DNA of 64,000 nucleotides from Piezodorus guildinii (Eukaryota > Arthropoda > Insecta > Hemiptera > Pentatomidae). The stretch's first letter is position 1, and each line of letters opens with the position of its first letter. This document shows positions 22,007-33,493 of this stretch, piece after piece. A model generated the notes under the pieces. That model did not search any database and was not told the origin of the DNA. It saw only the letters and a list, made by a program, of their open reading frames with translations. The stretch is from assembly GCA_023052935.1 (NCBI GenBank), contig CM041297.1:108739563-108803562 (forward strand), given 5' to 3'. A program made the position numbers and the translations under genes.

Positions 22007-23045
22007 TAAGGTGACCAGACGTCCCGCTTTTTTACAATTTGTACCGCGTCCAGCGACGTTTTTCAAACGTTCCAACTTTTAGAATTAAGTTAAATTTTAT
22101 ATTTATGAAAATCATTGTTTTGCGTTCTAAGAGTTCTTCAATTTGTTTTACGTTCTAAGAATCCTACGGGCTACGACGACTAACATATTGCTTTTGCTAC
22201 CCAGTTACATTGCATTTGTCTCTCAGATGATACAATTCGAGTTCGTACTGCGTGCTAGCAAGCTAATTAAACAAATAAATATTACAAATATGCTACTTAC
22301 AATAGAAAATTAAGGTAAGTAATTTATTTATATATTTCATAAATACATAAATTTTCTAAAACTTAGCTAAAAATACTCGTTGTCTTCATATTTTATATTG
22401 ATGACAAAAAGTATATCACTGACCTTAACCTTAAAAGCAATATTAGAAAGAAATATACGAATAAAATTTTGAAAATATTTTAAGTCAATCAAACTAATTT
22501 CGTTATAAACAACAACAAAATGTGTTCATGTAAAATATGTTCAGGGAAAATTAATTTGGCGAAATTTTGCCGATGTGAAACGGACATTTGTACTGAATGT
22601 GTTTATAAAATATTATTAATTTTCATAGAAAATTCATAGACTGTTAGATAATCATAGATTAATTTAAAATTTAAATTTATCTTAATGAATCAAAACATAC
22701 AATTATACGTTTTTTCTACAGTAAATCAAGCGTGGACATCAGAAAAATCAAAATTAAGTGTTAAAACTTTGAAAGCCATTTAATGTGTTAAATATAATTT
22801 GACAAATTCTTGTAAAGATTTTTACAATATTTTAAAAAATGACAATCCACTGAAACAAATTCACTTAAATAAAAAATATGCCAAGTAAAAAAATACTATA
22901 CATTTCTTTAAATATTTATAAACTGTACTTATATTAAAAATAAAAAAATATTACGATATTATTTTTATTCCTTATGAAAATTTTTATTGATACCCCCTCC
23001 TTCAGCATTGTCCCGCTTTGCCCATCTAAAAATCTGGTCACCTTA
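22007..23045 (+). mobile_element. hAT-like DNA transposon, internally degraded, 8-bp TSD
   Basis: Terminal inverted repeats TAAGGTGACCAGA (22007-22019) and TCTGGTCACCTTA (23033-23045) are perfect over 13 bp. They are flanked by the perfect 8-bp duplication GTTAATCT (21999-22006 and 23046-23053). An 8-bp TSD plus a GGTGACCAGA-type end with nearby GTCCCGC blocks is typical of a hAT lineage that is widespread in animals. The 1039-bp length is far below an autonomous hAT (usually over 2.5 kb). A transposase remnant at 22721-22888 shows that it is a deletion derivative of a coding element and not a pure MITE. Confidence 0.88.
22721..22888 (+). pseudogene. hAT transposase C-terminal (dimerisation region) remnant
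   Basis: A 56-codon stretch ending at TAA 22886-22888, with one internal stop. It reads NQAWTSEKSKLSVKTLKAI, stop, CVKYNLTNSCKDFYNILKN, NPLKQIHLNKKY. The spacing of W, RLS/KLS, LKA, C-x-DFY and I-x-x-x-KKY fits the C-terminal end of hAT transposases of the zinc-finger (ZNF862-like) group. The catalytic domain is gone. It lies on the plus strand about 160 bp before the right terminus. Confidence 0.6.
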
Positions 23046-23053
23046 GTTAATCT

Positions 23054-23879
23054 GCCGTTCAATAGTGACTGTGGGCTGTACCGTCGAAAGTCTGCCTTTA
23101 CAAAATAATCCATTGTGAAAAATAAATTGCTTCGTGAACCACAATAGATAGCATGTTGAGAACTGTGTTGGCTGAAGTGAGAAAAGAAACAGGCCAAACA
23201 TCACTGAAAAGCCATCAACTTTCTTCAAAGATCAACTTGACTTGAAGACCTTCCTCCGCAAAATCCCAATGTAAAATGCGCTAAAGGAGTAGTTATCATG
23301 TTTTATTTAATTTCCAGAAAAGCCACCCATGATAATCTCAGTACAAATATCTTAAACGACAAAAAAGTTATCCACATAATGTAATAGCTGACACTTGAAC
23401 TATCAACACAGATTTTTTTTCTTTGGTGATCAGATAATTTCTAAACGCTATGTAATACATCACCTATAATATTCAGCACCTGTCGATGGAAATACATTAT
23501 CCCTTTTGTAGGCGAAATTGATCGCTCACAATAGGAGCCTAGCTGAAGAAATTTGATTAATTATTTCAGCCATAAATGAATGAAAAACTGAGATAAAACT
23601 GGTCATTAATCTCAGCTAATTCTGAATGCCGGGATGTTTCTTCCGTGTAAAGAGCCAAATTTTATGGGCTATGATGCTTTCGTATAGGTATTTACTAAGA
23701 GTAATCAACCTAGTTCTGCCATAAATATTATTACAAAAGTTGGTCTATGTATACATCATTGGTATTGTTTATATAATCCTCGCCTCTATCAGATTATTTT
23801 GTTTACATGTCAGGGTAATGAACCCAATTAGTTTGTATTTTTCTTTCGCTCAGTTAACATGGAGTGAAGTGATGAAGAA
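23054..23879. other. No gene recognised
   Basis: AT-rich; no supported coding region or repeat ends. Confidence 0.35.
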
Positions 23880-24275
23880 ATTTTATTTATCTTATCCACA
23901 TCATCAATATTTATAATTTGTTCTAAGGAAGATTGCTTACTGTTTTGAACGAAGTAATTCGCCAGGTAATATTCCCTTTCAATACGTTGCAATAACAGGT
24001 GCTCTAAGTTGTCGATGATATATTCTTGACACCATCTACATTTCCCCCCTGTTTTTATATTGAAAGTGGTTTTCCTATTTCAAAAAGTTTCAAATTTTCC
24101 ATATCTGATATCCTTAGTTGGCTAACGAGTCTAAGTTTATTTATATTAATATGATAAGTTACATAATCTTGCGGCTGAGGGCTGTTAAAGTTGCAAATAG
24201 CTCTATAAAGTGGATTGTATTTAGAGTTGAGGGCTCTATCAACGTCTATAAAGTGGAGCTGATCCTTTAATTATT
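23880..24275 (-). pseudogene. Decayed RT C-terminal segment
   Basis: The minus strand reads YNPLYRAICNFNSPQPQDY and NKLRLVSQLRISDMENL. After a frameshift it continues as CRWCQEYIIDNLEHLLL. A leading region of I/L-rich helices ending in CxxC...H...C is the usual end of several R1/LOA- and I-type RT proteins. Frameshift and stop codons show decay. Confidence 0.45.
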
Positions 24276-24889
24276 CGATGATTAAATGTTTATTATTAAG
24301 ATAGGATAAAAATAGTAGCAGAAGGAAAAATTAAAAAGTGGTGATTTATCTTTTTAATATTCAGCATTTGTTTAGGTTGTGATGATCTAACCGCACCAGA
24401 TTTTCGTACTTCTAATCAAAAGCAAATACTTAAAGAAACAATCAGCGAATTGGCGTTAATCCAAGAAAGTACCTAATTACGAAAATAGCTTGCCTGAAAA
24501 CTACCCCTAGCCTTTTCTAATGCTGTAGGCGATCCAGTTTAGAGCGGCTAGTGGTGATGGCGAATAGAGGAGTGGATAGTGGATAGTGGAGTGGAGAGTT
24601 AGCTGAGCAGTAACTGGGCTAGTAATTGCTACCGGCTTAACAGCTTCGGGTAACGAGTGCTTTTCCATAATCGTATTGGCGTAAGGGTTCAATATACTTT
24701 TCATCTGAGCCTAACTTTAAACTCAAACACTGGATTAAGAGTGCTGATACATGTCATATACATGTTTATATATTGTATACGTTTATACTTATTAAATCAA
24801 TGTTACTGAGCGACGTCCCGCCCATCGCAAACGAGAGAATTTATCACATCGACCACGTCTAAGTTCTTAAATTTTAGCGACCAGGCGGG
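24276..24889. other. No gene recognised
   Basis: Contains a 65-codon minus-strand frame (24507-24704) without motifs and a short GTGGATA tandem at about 24571-24590. Nothing assignable. Confidence 0.35.
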
Positions 24890-25045
24890 ATTTTTTAAAA
24901 TATCAGTTATTCAGGTTTTACGTATCTTGAAACGTAAGACCTCATATTTTGAAGGGGGTTAATTTTTTTTTTTTTTTTTTGCTCGATTACAAAGGTTCAT
25001 TACTGAAAATAATAAACCAAAACTAAAAAAAATAATAACTTTATA
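24890..25045 (+). repeat. Dispersed repeat piece shared with 54565-54710
   Basis: Shares ACCTCATATTTTGAAGGGGG, a T-rich run and TTCATTACTGAAAATAATAAAC with the stretch right of the Transib element. It is a diverged piece of an unidentified repeat family. Confidence 0.5.
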
Positions 25046-25377
25046 CTACATTACATGTTACAAAATGTAAACACTGCTCGATTGGCTTGCACTGGCTTAT
25101 TTAAAATTAGAAAACATCTGATCGAGTAGGAAGAAATTATTAAAATAGTATGAATTTAAATTAGAGGGAAGGAGCATGGCGAATTTTCGTCGAGTTCAGG
25201 CTAAAAAGGAGCTCTTACATGTTTAGGTTCAATGGAAAATCGTATAGATGTTGGTAAGACGAAATCTTGTTTCCTGGGAATGGATTAAGTAAGAATTTAA
25301 ATTAAAGGAGGCAGTAGATGTAAGTGGTGGTGTAAGCTTATCAAAGGAAATATTCCTTTAGAAATGGAGATAAATAA

Positions 25378-25680
25378 TTACTTTAACGCTTCATAGAGGT
25401 GGGGTACATGAGGCTGTCTAGAGAAACCGAGTACAAATCTTAAAAGCAACTCATGATTCGTTTCAATCTGCCCACAAGTACACTGGAGAGTCAGCCATAA
25501 ACCACAACAAAGTAAGGGGAAATGAGTAAGGTTTATAAAGTTAGAAATAAGATCAAAATTTATCAACATGTGAGAATTAATGTTTTGAATAACATATTTA
25601 TTATCAGATTCTGCCTGTAGAATATGACCCTGAAAATAATTGAGACGGGAGTTCAGAACAGGATAGTATTCAACAATCAC
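25378..25680 (-). pseudogene. Possible RT C-terminal fragment (weak)
   Basis: A 100-codon minus-strand frame containing FINLTHFPLLCCGLWLTLQC and CGQIETNHELLLRF. A HxxxxPxCxCG...xxxHxLxxC layout is seen at the end of some RT/RNase H proteins, but the cysteine spacing is only approximate. It could be a chance frame. Confidence 0.25.
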
Positions 25681-25932
25681 GAAGAAACTGTTATTTCTGT
25701 GTGAATATTTATTTATACAAATTCAATGATAAATCATGTAGAAAAGTTATCATTATGTAAGAATTCATGTTTTGAATAACATATTTATCATCAGATTCTT
25801 CCTTATAGAATATGATTCTGAAAATAATTGAGATGGGAATTAAGAACAGGATAGTTTTTCAACAATCATGCAGAAATTAGTTATTTCTGTGTAAATATTT
25901 ATTTTTACAAAATCAATGATAAATCAGGTAAC
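25558..25932. repeat. Tandem duplication, period about 188 bp
   Basis: Two adjacent diverged copies, each with ATGTTTTGAATAACATATTT, AGAATATGA-CCTGAAAATAA and GAACAGGATAGT. The TGTTTTGAATAAC anchor lies at 25581 and again at 25769. Confidence 0.85.
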
Positions 25933-25943
25933 TATTATGACGA

Positions 25944-26077
25944 CCTTTTAGCGGAACTTAGTCATTTGGACTCAGGAGACCTAAAACGTGTATTTCCCGT
26001 GAAATGTGGAATTCGAAAATTTTCAAGATCGCAATATTTTCTCTTACTAAATATTTCATGTATAGATAAGTGAAGGT
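25944..26077 (+). repeat. Right-end fragment of ACTTTCACTTACCT-family repeat
   Basis: Matches the right third of the long copies: CATTTGGACTCAGGAGACC, CTAAAACGTGTATTTCC, GAAAATTTTCAAGATCGC, and a degenerate terminal GATAAGTGAAGGT. Confidence 0.75.
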
Positions 26078-26633
26078 AAAAATCTAGCATTCTTTAATGT
26101 ATTGGATATTAATTCGGAATGTTAGGTGGTGGATAATAATTTTTATAAATATAGATAAATAAAATGAAAGAAACAATAATACTGCCTTGGCTGCGGCAGT
26201 AGGTTTTAGTGTACGGATCGATTCTCGGAGCTCATTGTGTTACATGAGATGTTCGGCGTACCCTCGGGTATGTTGGTGACATTTGTCATCTCTTCCATTA
26301 GGCAGATATGCCACCTTCATACGTTATCTGTCCTGGTATAGCGATGGATATTTCGGATACGAATCAGATAGCAACTCGAAATTCAATATATATTTATGCA
26401 CATGCTCAGGAAACCTACATCAATTTATTATTATTCCGACGTTACGTGTCAACACTTTTAAATATTATAAAACCCTTATCATATATTAATTATTTTTAAA
26501 ACTTTCCCCAAAAATGAGAGTACTAATAACTCAAGTCAGATAGTAGATTCATTCACGTTACTTAAAAATACCGTGAGATTCATAATAAAAAACGATTATT
26601 TACATGACTAATGCAAATGGGTAAAAAATCAGC
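26078..26633. other. No gene recognised
   Basis: AT-rich; two short overlapping frames without motifs. The last bases precede the TSD of the minus-strand Jockey element. Confidence 0.35.
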
Positions 26634-26906
26634 TCAAACACATTATTTTTCAACAACAACAACAACAATTTTTATTCAGTAAAATTACAATCTGTCCCAA
26701 TTTGGACATTAATAGTAGTGCTGAAAGATATCATACATATTACATTCATACAATATTTACACGGAATAAAATTACAATAAAATATATACACAATAATGAA
26801 TCAATACAATAGTCAAGAATTCACTTATACCTATATACACATACACACACTCATACGTACATCACATTGAGTGGAGAATCTAGCCAGTGCTAGAACTCCA
26901 ATGTAT

Positions 26907-29472
26907 TTACAACAGGTCGCGGGGCCACTGCCGTTTCAACCTTCTAGGTGGGTTGTATGGATGAGTGGAGCTGGATAGGGATTGAGCTAGAGGATTAGGA
27001 TGATGAAATAGGTTCTGGTGGAATTTGGAAAATTTGGATGGAATTAGGTCTGAAATAAATGGAACATTAAGGTCGTGGTGCAAGGTATAGTTGGAGACAT
27101 AATAAGGAGCATTTACTATTGTACGGAGGACTTTGGATTGAAAGGATTGAATGCGTTTGATGTTAGTACGTTTAGCTGTCCCCCACAGTTCAAGTCCGTA
27201 GGTCCAAATGGGCTTCAGTATTGTCTTGTAGATTAATAATTTGTTGTCAGCTGTAAGTTCAGATTTTCTGTTGAGTAGTCGGTATAACTGTCCGAATCGT
27301 CGGTTGAGTTCTTGTCTTTTAAGTCTTGTATGTGGGTTCCAAGTCAATCTTTTGTCTAATTGTAAGCCAAGATACCGGACTGTATCTGAAGGAGGAATTG
27401 GAATGGAATTGAAGTAAACTGGCGGACAGGAGTTTCGTCGAAGAGTGAAGGTTACGTGTTTGCATTTGGCTTCGTTCACCTTAATGCGCCAAGCATTACA
27501 CCAGTCTTCGATAAGAGAAAGGTGTCTTTGCAGGTTTAAGGATGCTGTTTCAGGATTGGAACTGGATGATAGGATGGCGGTGTCGTCTGCAAAAGTTGCC
27601 AGAAAGGTATCAGGATGTGTAGGAATATCAGCAGTGTAAAGGATGTAGAGGACGGGTCCCAAGACGCTGCCTTGAGGAACACCGGCCTCAACGGGATAAA
27701 GGTTAGAAAATTCTACACCACAGCGAACGCGGAAGGAACGGTTTGAGAGATAGGATCGGAGAATGAGGTATAGAGACTGGGGTAAATGGGTTTTCAGCTT
27801 GAAGAGTAATCCAGTGTGCCATACCCGGTCAAAAGCTTGCGCAATGTCCAGAAACGCACCAGAACAATACTCTTTGCATTCAAGAGCTGAGGAAATATGG
27901 TCTACAACTCGGAGCCCCTGTTGAACTGTGGAATGCTGAGGACGGAATCCAAACTGATGGGAAGGAAGATTTTGAGATTCTAATATGGGTAGGATACGTT
28001 TAAGAAGAAGCCTTTCGAAGATTTTTGAGAGGATGGGGAGTAGACTAATAGGCCTGTAGGATGAAGTGTTGTTGGAAGGTTTGCCTGGTTTTAGAAAAAG
28101 AATGATAGTGGAATGTTTCCATAACAGAGGAAAATAGGTGGTGCGTAGGATGCAGTTGTAAATATAAGTAAGGAATATAACAGCTTTCTGCGGAAGTTGT
28201 CGGAGGATCTGGGGAGTAAGGAGATCGTGTCCAGGAGATTTACGGAGGGTCAGTTTTTGGAGAAGATATTTGACCTCAGAGGGATTAATAGCTTTAGGAG
28301 GTAGGGAAAGTGGAATTGGTGACATAAGAAAGTCTTGCACTGTTGCGGTGTGATTGGCGTGGGATTCCGGGTGAGGAGTGAAAACTTTGGAGAGGTGTGT
28401 GGCGAATTCCTCGGCTTTATCTTCATCAGACGCAGCCCAGGAGTCATCACAACGTCGGAGAGGATGGGAAACTTGATGGTATTTTAGGATCTTTTTCGTG
28501 ATATTCCACAGGGAATTATCACGAGCTGATAGAGAGGAGAGGTAGGAATTAAAGGACTGGGAACGGAAGGTCGCCAACTCCCTCTTCAATTGTCTACAAT
28601 AGAAGTTATAGGAGCGGCGATCTGTTGGGTGTCGGGTGCGCTGCCATAATGATCTTGCTCGGCGTTTGGTATGGATGAGGTCTACAATATGTTGTGGAAA
28701 ATGATTTTGGTGAGGATTTATATTGGAGTGTTTAGGAGAGGAGGCAGTCCAGACAGCTTGTTGGATGGCGGTGGTAAAGGAATAGACGGAATTATCTAGG
28801 TCATCTGGGGTTTTGAGGGTTACTCTGAGGTCAATATTATCGGTTAGGATTTGGCGGAAAAGGTTCCAGTTGACAGGGCCTCGGATGAATGATGGTGGAA
28901 TGGGTTTTGGAATTGGAGTGAGAGATACTTTTAGGATCAGTGGACTATGGTCTGAGGATAGTTCATCAAGGCGAGTTACAGACAAGTTGAGGGAGCCTAA
29001 TCCGCTGTGGATAAAGAAGTCGAGGATGTCAGGATTGCGGTTAGGATCGGTTGGCCAGTAGGTAGGGGAGTCAGGAGGCAGGATATTAAAATTTCGGGAG
29101 TTGAGTGCAGACAGCAAATTTCGTCCCCGAGAATTCGTGGTTCTGGAACCCCACTGCTGATGCTTGGCGTTTAAGTCTGCACCCAGAATGAAGCAATTTC
29201 CTAAGGAATCCAGGATGGATACAAATTCGGAATTGGAAATGGAATGTTTAGGAGGGCAATATGCAGATGTGAGGGTTACCGGAAAGGAAAAAGTCTTGAT
29301 TACTATTGCTGTGGCTTGTAGGAAATCATAGGTGGGAAGTGGGAGTAAATGATGAGAGAGGGATTGGTGGACAATGATAGCAGAACCGGCATGGGCTTTG
29401 CCGTCTGGGTGGTCAGTACGGTATGTCATATACTGCGGTATTTTGAAGTACTGTTTAGTGGTTAGTCTTGTT
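26907..29472 (-). pseudogene. J2 ORF2, N-terminally truncated endonuclease-RT
   Basis: Carries the same domain order as the intact ORF2 at 30548-33232, but starts inside the endonuclease at TRLTTKQYFKIPQ. The WNANG and first acidic motif (ITET) are therefore lost, while SDHSP, the RT motifs and FADDTAIL remain. The predicted protein differs from the inner copy at only a couple of positions (for example V/I in QHIVDLIH and Q/L in RYLGLQLDKR). The open frame runs on upstream to an ATG at 29576, but those extra ~35 codons are antisense of the inserted copy's ORF1 and are meaningless. The loss of the endonuclease N-terminus should make it inactive. Confidence 0.9.
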
Positions 29473-29477
29473 GGACT
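29473..29477. other. Five-base filler at the inversion junction
   Basis: GGACT belongs to neither parent at this point. Together with the next bases it forms GACTAACC (29474-29481), the exact inverse of GGTTAGTC (29460-29467) six bases away. This suggests snap-back or templated synthesis when the junction was sealed. Confidence 0.7.
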
Positions 29478-29481
29478 AACC

Positions 29482-30547
29482 ATGGAATCTTCTCCTATAC
29501 CCAGGGAACCACTACCTCCACCAATATTTGTTAAGAATATTAAAAATTTTAAACTTATGTGTGCGCATTTAAACAAAGTAACTGATCCTAATAGTTATTA
29601 TTGTATAAGTAGAACCAATGATACTAAAATATCTCCGACTACTGCTGAAACCTACAGAAAGATTGTGAAATATCTGACTGAGACCAAAGCTGACTTTCAT
29701 ACTTATCAGCTGCGCCAGGAGAGAGCATTAAGGGTCGTAATCAGAAACCTACATTCCTCAACACCCGTTGAAGCTATCAAAGAAGAACTGACAGAACTAG
29801 GATTCCAAGTGAGGCAAGTCACCAACGTTCTAAAAGATAAAAGTCCACTACCTCTATTCTTCGTGGACTTGGAACCATCAGCAGGAGTCGAAAATATCTA
29901 TGACCTCAGTAGACTCTACTATACCCGTGTAAAGGTTGAAAAAACCTTACACAAAGAAAGACATTGTTCAGTGCCATAACTGTCAGGCATATGGTCATAC
30001 CAGAAGTTATTGCCATCACATACCACGCTGTGTGAAATGCGGTGAACAGCATAAAACAGAAGAATGTACAAGATCAAGATCTACACCCGCTGTATGTGCT
30101 CTGTGCCTCAAGGACCACCCGGCTAACTACAAGGGATGTGAAATCTACAAGAAACTCCGAACCAGATACCAAAAACCTCAGGATACGAATGAAACAGCTG
30201 CACCAACCAGAAGCAGAAGAGAACCATCTAAACTTGTAAATTCTAACGTGTCATTTGCCCACTTGCTTGGAGGTGGAAACCAGAATCATGAAGTCGAGGC
30301 ACTGCCGGAACAACGTTTTCCTCAACAATCTCAATCTATTGTACAACAATCTACTTCTCAAAGTTTACCTAATCTTCAAAAAACTCCTCAACATCAAATT
30401 CCTCATATCCCTTCACCATCAAACGTCACAGATCTTACCAGTCTAATGACATCGTTCATCTCCGAAATGAAATCTCTTGTTATGCCGCTTATATCACTCC
30501 TTACAAATCTAGTATCAAATTTAATCCCTGCCTTGAAAAATCCTTAA
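29482..30547 (+). pseudogene. J3 ORF1 (gag-like), 5'-truncated, 1-nt A insertion
   Basis: Contains PPPIFVKNIKNFKLMC, TYQLRQERALRVVIRNLHSS, and zinc knuckles CHNCQAYGHTRSYC, CVKCGEQHKTEEC and CALCLKDHPANYKGC. The first ~90 residues are absent because of truncation. At 29939-29944 there are six A residues where J2 has five, which shifts the frame between VKVEK and PYTKKDIVQC. A 1-nt homopolymer difference may be a real mutation or a sequencing error. The TAA at 30545-30547 abuts the ORF2 ATG. Confidence 0.85.
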
Positions 30548-33232
30548 ATGAATTCACCTAACTCCTTATCCATTCTCCTTTGGAATGCGAATGGTGTTAG
30601 AAATCATACTGACGAACTGACAGCGTTGTTGCAAGACAAAACAATCGATGTTGCACTTATAACTGAAACAAGACTAACCACTAAACAGTACTTCAAAATA
30701 CCGCAGTATATGACATACCGTACTGACCACCCAGACGGCAAAGCCCATGCCGGTTCTGCTATCATTGTCCACCAATCCCTCTCTCATCATTTACTCCCAC
30801 TTCCCACCTATGATTTCCTACAAGCCACAGCAATAGTAATCAAGACTTTTTCCTTTCCGGTAACCCTCACATCTGCATATTGCCCTCCTAAACATTCCAT
30901 TTCCAATTCCGAATTTGTATCCATCCTGGATTCCTTAGGAAATTGCTTCATTCTGGGTGCAGACTTAAACGCCAAGCATCAGCAGTGGGGTTCCAGAACC
31001 ACGAATTCTCGGGGACGAAATTTGCTGTCTGCACTCAACTCCCGAAATTTTAATATCCTGCCTCCTGACTCCCCTACCTACTGGCCAACCGATCCTAACC
31101 GCAATCCTGACATCCTCGACTTCTTTATCCACAGCGGATTAGGCTCCCTCAACTTGTCTGTAACTCGCCTTGATGAACTATCCTCAGACCATAGTCCACT
31201 GATCCTAAAAGTATCTCTCACTCCAATTCCAAAACCCATTCCACCATCATTCATCCGAGGCCCTGTCAACTGGAACCTTTTCCGCCAAATCCTAACCGAT
31301 AATATTGACCTCAGAGTAACCCTCAAAACCCCAGATGACCTAGATAATTCCGTCTATTCCTTTACCACCGCCATCCAACAAGCTGTCTGGACTGCCTCCT
31401 CTCCTAAACACTCCAATATAAATCCTCACCAAAATCATTTTCCACAACATATTATAGACCTCATCCATACCAAACGCCGAGCAAGATCATTATGGCAGCG
31501 CACCCGACACCCAACAGATCGCCGCTCCTATAACTTCTATTGTAGACAATTGAAGAGGGAGTTGGCGACCTTCCGTTCCCAGTCCTTTAATTCCTACCTC
31601 TCCTCTCTATCAGCTCGTGATAATTCCCTGTGGAATATCACGAAAAAGATCCTAAAATACCATCAAGTTTCCCATCCTCTCCGACGTTGTGATGACTCCT
31701 GGGCTGCGTCTGATGAAGATAAAGCCGAGGAATTCGCCACACACCTCTCCAAAGTTTTCACTCCTCACCCGGAATCCCACGCCAATCACACCGCAACAGT
31801 GCAAGACTTTCTTATGTCACCAATTCCACTTTCCCTACCTCCTAAAGCTATTAATCCCTCTGAGGTCAAATATCTTCTCCAAAAACTGACCCTCCGTAAA
31901 TCTCCTGGACACGATCTCCTTACTCCCCAGATCCTCCGACAACTTCCGCAGAAAGCTGTTATATTCCTTACTTATATTTACAACTGCATCCTACGCACCA
32001 CCTATTTTCCTCTGTTATGGAAACATTCCACTATCATTCTTTTTCTAAAACCAGGCAAACCTTCCAACAACACTTCATCCTACAGGCCTATTAGTCTACT
32101 CCCCATCCTCTCAAAAATCTTCGAAAGGCTTCTTCTTAAACGTATCCTACCCATATTAGAATCTCAAAATCTTCCTTCCCATCAGTTTGGATTCCGTCCT
32201 CAGCATTCCACAGTTCAACAGGGGCTCCGAGTTGTAGACCATATTTCCTCAGCTCTTGAATGCAAAGAGTATTGTTCTGGTGCGTTTCTGGACATTGCGC
32301 AAGCTTTTGACCGGGTATGGCACACTGGATTACTCTTCAAGCTGAAAACCCATTTACCCCAGTCTCTATACCTCATTCTCCGATCCTATCTCTCAAACCG
32401 TTCCTTCCGCGTTCGCTGTGGTGTAGAATTTTCTAACCTTTATCCCGTTGAGGCCGGTGTTCCTCAAGGCAGCGTCTTGGGACCCGTCCTCTACATCCTT
32501 TACACTGCTGATATTCCTACACATCCTGATACCTTTCTGGCAACTTTTGCAGACGACACCGCCATCCTATCATCCAGTTCCAATCCTGAAACAGCATCCT
32601 TAAACCTGCAAAGACACCTTTCTCTTATCGAAGACTGGTGTAATGCTTGGCGCATTAAGGTGAACGAAGCCAAATGCAAACACGTAACCTTCACTCTTCG
32701 ACGAAACTCCTGTCCGCCAGTTTACTTCAATTCCATTCCAATTCCTCCTTCAGATACAGTCCGGTATCTTGGCTTACTATTAGACAAAAGATTGACTTGG
32801 AACCCACATACAAGACTTAAAAGACAAGAACTCAACCGACGATTCGGACAGTTATACCGACTACTCAACAGAAAATCTGAACTTACAGCTGACAACAAAT
32901 TATTAATCTACAAGACAATACTGAAGCCCATTTGGACCTACGGACTTGAACTGTGGGGGACAGCTAAACGTACTAACATCAAACGCATTCAATCCTTTCA
33001 ATCCAAAGTCCTCCGTACAATAGTAAATGCTCCTTATTATGTCTCCAACTATACCTTGCACCACGACCTTAATGTTCCATTTATTTCAGACCTAATTCCA
33101 TCCAAATTTTCCAAATTCCACCAGAACCTATTTCATCATCCTAATCCTCTAGCTCAATCCCTATCCAGCTCCACTCATCCATACAACCCACCTAGAAGGT
33201 TGAAACGGCAGTGGCCCCGCGACCTGTTGTAA
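30548..33232 (+). CDS. J3 ORF2: APE endonuclease-reverse transcriptase, intact 894 aa
   Basis: Complete polyprotein. The endonuclease has WNANGV (about residue 11), ITET, ADLNAKHQQWGSR, PTYWPTDPNRNPDILDFF and SDHSP (about 212). A linker is rich in basic residues (HTKRRARSLWQRTRHP). The RT has LRKSPGHDLLTPQIL, SYRPISLLPILSK, HQFGFRPQHSTVQQG, GAFLDIAQAFDRVWH, VPQGSVLGPVLYILY, FADDTAIL (about 667) and VRYLGLLLDKRLTW. The C-terminal region ends PPRRLKRQWPRDLL. Compared with J1, the middle of the protein has SQNLPSHQ where J1 is shorter. ATG follows the ORF1 stop with no gap. All catalytic motifs are intact, so this ORF could still supply enzyme. Confidence 0.93.
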   Translation: MNSPNSLSILLWNANGVRNHTDELTALLQDKTIDVALITETRLTTKQYFKIPQYMTYRTDHPDGKAHAGSAIIVHQSLSHHLLPLPTYDFLQATAIVIKTFSFPVTLTSAYCPPKHSISNSEFVSILDSLGNCFILGADLNAKHQQWGSRTTNSRGRNLLSALNSRNFNILPPDSPTYWPTDPNRNPDILDFFIHSGLGSLNLSVTRLDELSSDHSPLILKVSLTPIPKPIPPSFIRGPVNWNLFRQILTDNIDLRVTLKTPDDLDNSVYSFTTAIQQAVWTASSPKHSNINPHQNHFPQHIIDLIHTKRRARSLWQRTRHPTDRRSYNFYCRQLKRELATFRSQSFNSYLSSLSARDNSLWNITKKILKYHQVSHPLRRCDDSWAASDEDKAEEFATHLSKVFTPHPESHANHTATVQDFLMSPIPLSLPPKAINPSEVKYLLQKLTLRKSPGHDLLTPQILRQLPQKAVIFLTYIYNCILRTTYFPLLWKHSTIILFLKPGKPSNNTSSYRPISLLPILSKIFERLLLKRILPILESQNLPSHQFGFRPQHSTVQQGLRVVDHISSALECKEYCSGAFLDIAQAFDRVWHTGLLFKLKTHLPQSLYLILRSYLSNRSFRVRCGVEFSNLYPVEAGVPQGSVLGPVLYILYTADIPTHPDTFLATFADDTAILSSSSNPETASLNLQRHLSLIEDWCNAWRIKVNEAKCKHVTFTLRRNSCPPVYFNSIPIPPSDTVRYLGLLLDKRLTWNPHTRLKRQELNRRFGQLYRLLNRKSELTADNKLLIYKTILKPIWTYGLELWGTAKRTNIKRIQSFQSKVLRTIVNAPYYVSNYTLHHDLNVPFISDLIPSKFSKFHQNLFHHPNPLAQSLSSSTHPYNPPRRLKRQWPRDLL

Positions 33233-33493
33233 ATACATTGGAGTTCTAGCACTGGCTAGATTCTCCACTCAATGTGATGTACGTATGAGTGTGTGTATGT
33301 GTATATAGGTATAAGTGAATTCTTGACTATTGTATTGATTCATTATTGTGTATATATTTTATTGTAATTTTATTCCGTGTAAATATTGTATGAATGTAGT
33401 ATGTATGATATCTTTCAGCACTACTATTAATGTCCAAATTGGGACAGATTGTAATTTTACTGAATAAAAATTGTTGTTGTTGAAAAAAAAAAA

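Larger units (their letters stand above)
29478..33493 (+). mobile_element. Plus-strand Jockey copy (J3) inserted in J2, 5'-truncated
   Basis: Starts within ORF1 just before ATGGAATCTTCTCC and runs to a 3' UTR ending in three TTG triplets and an 11-bp A tail (33483-33493). It is nearly identical to J2, so the donor was the same or a very close active copy. No TSD is present; instead, 156 bp of target were deleted. Target deletions with end-joining at the 5' end are known for non-LTR insertions. Because the arms are almost identical and inverted, an assembly error must also be excluded. Confidence 0.85.

Noticed and set aside
28813..29061. Open frames antisense to Jockey ORF2 (also 31078-31326, 32500-32694, 13031-13270, 13975-14334)
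   Set aside because: They recur only because the ORF2 sequence recurs. They have no motifs and are shadows of the RT gene.
29473..29576. N-terminal ~35 codons of the long minus-strand frame ending at 26907
   Set aside because: This stretch is antisense of the inverted Jockey copy's ORF1. The long frame is an accident of the junction, so only 26907-29472 is annotated as ORF2-derived.
33327..33493. C-terminal extension of the minus-strand ORF1 into FFFQQQQF...
   Set aside because: It reads antisense through the poly(A) and 3' UTR of the inserted copy and is not part of any native protein.
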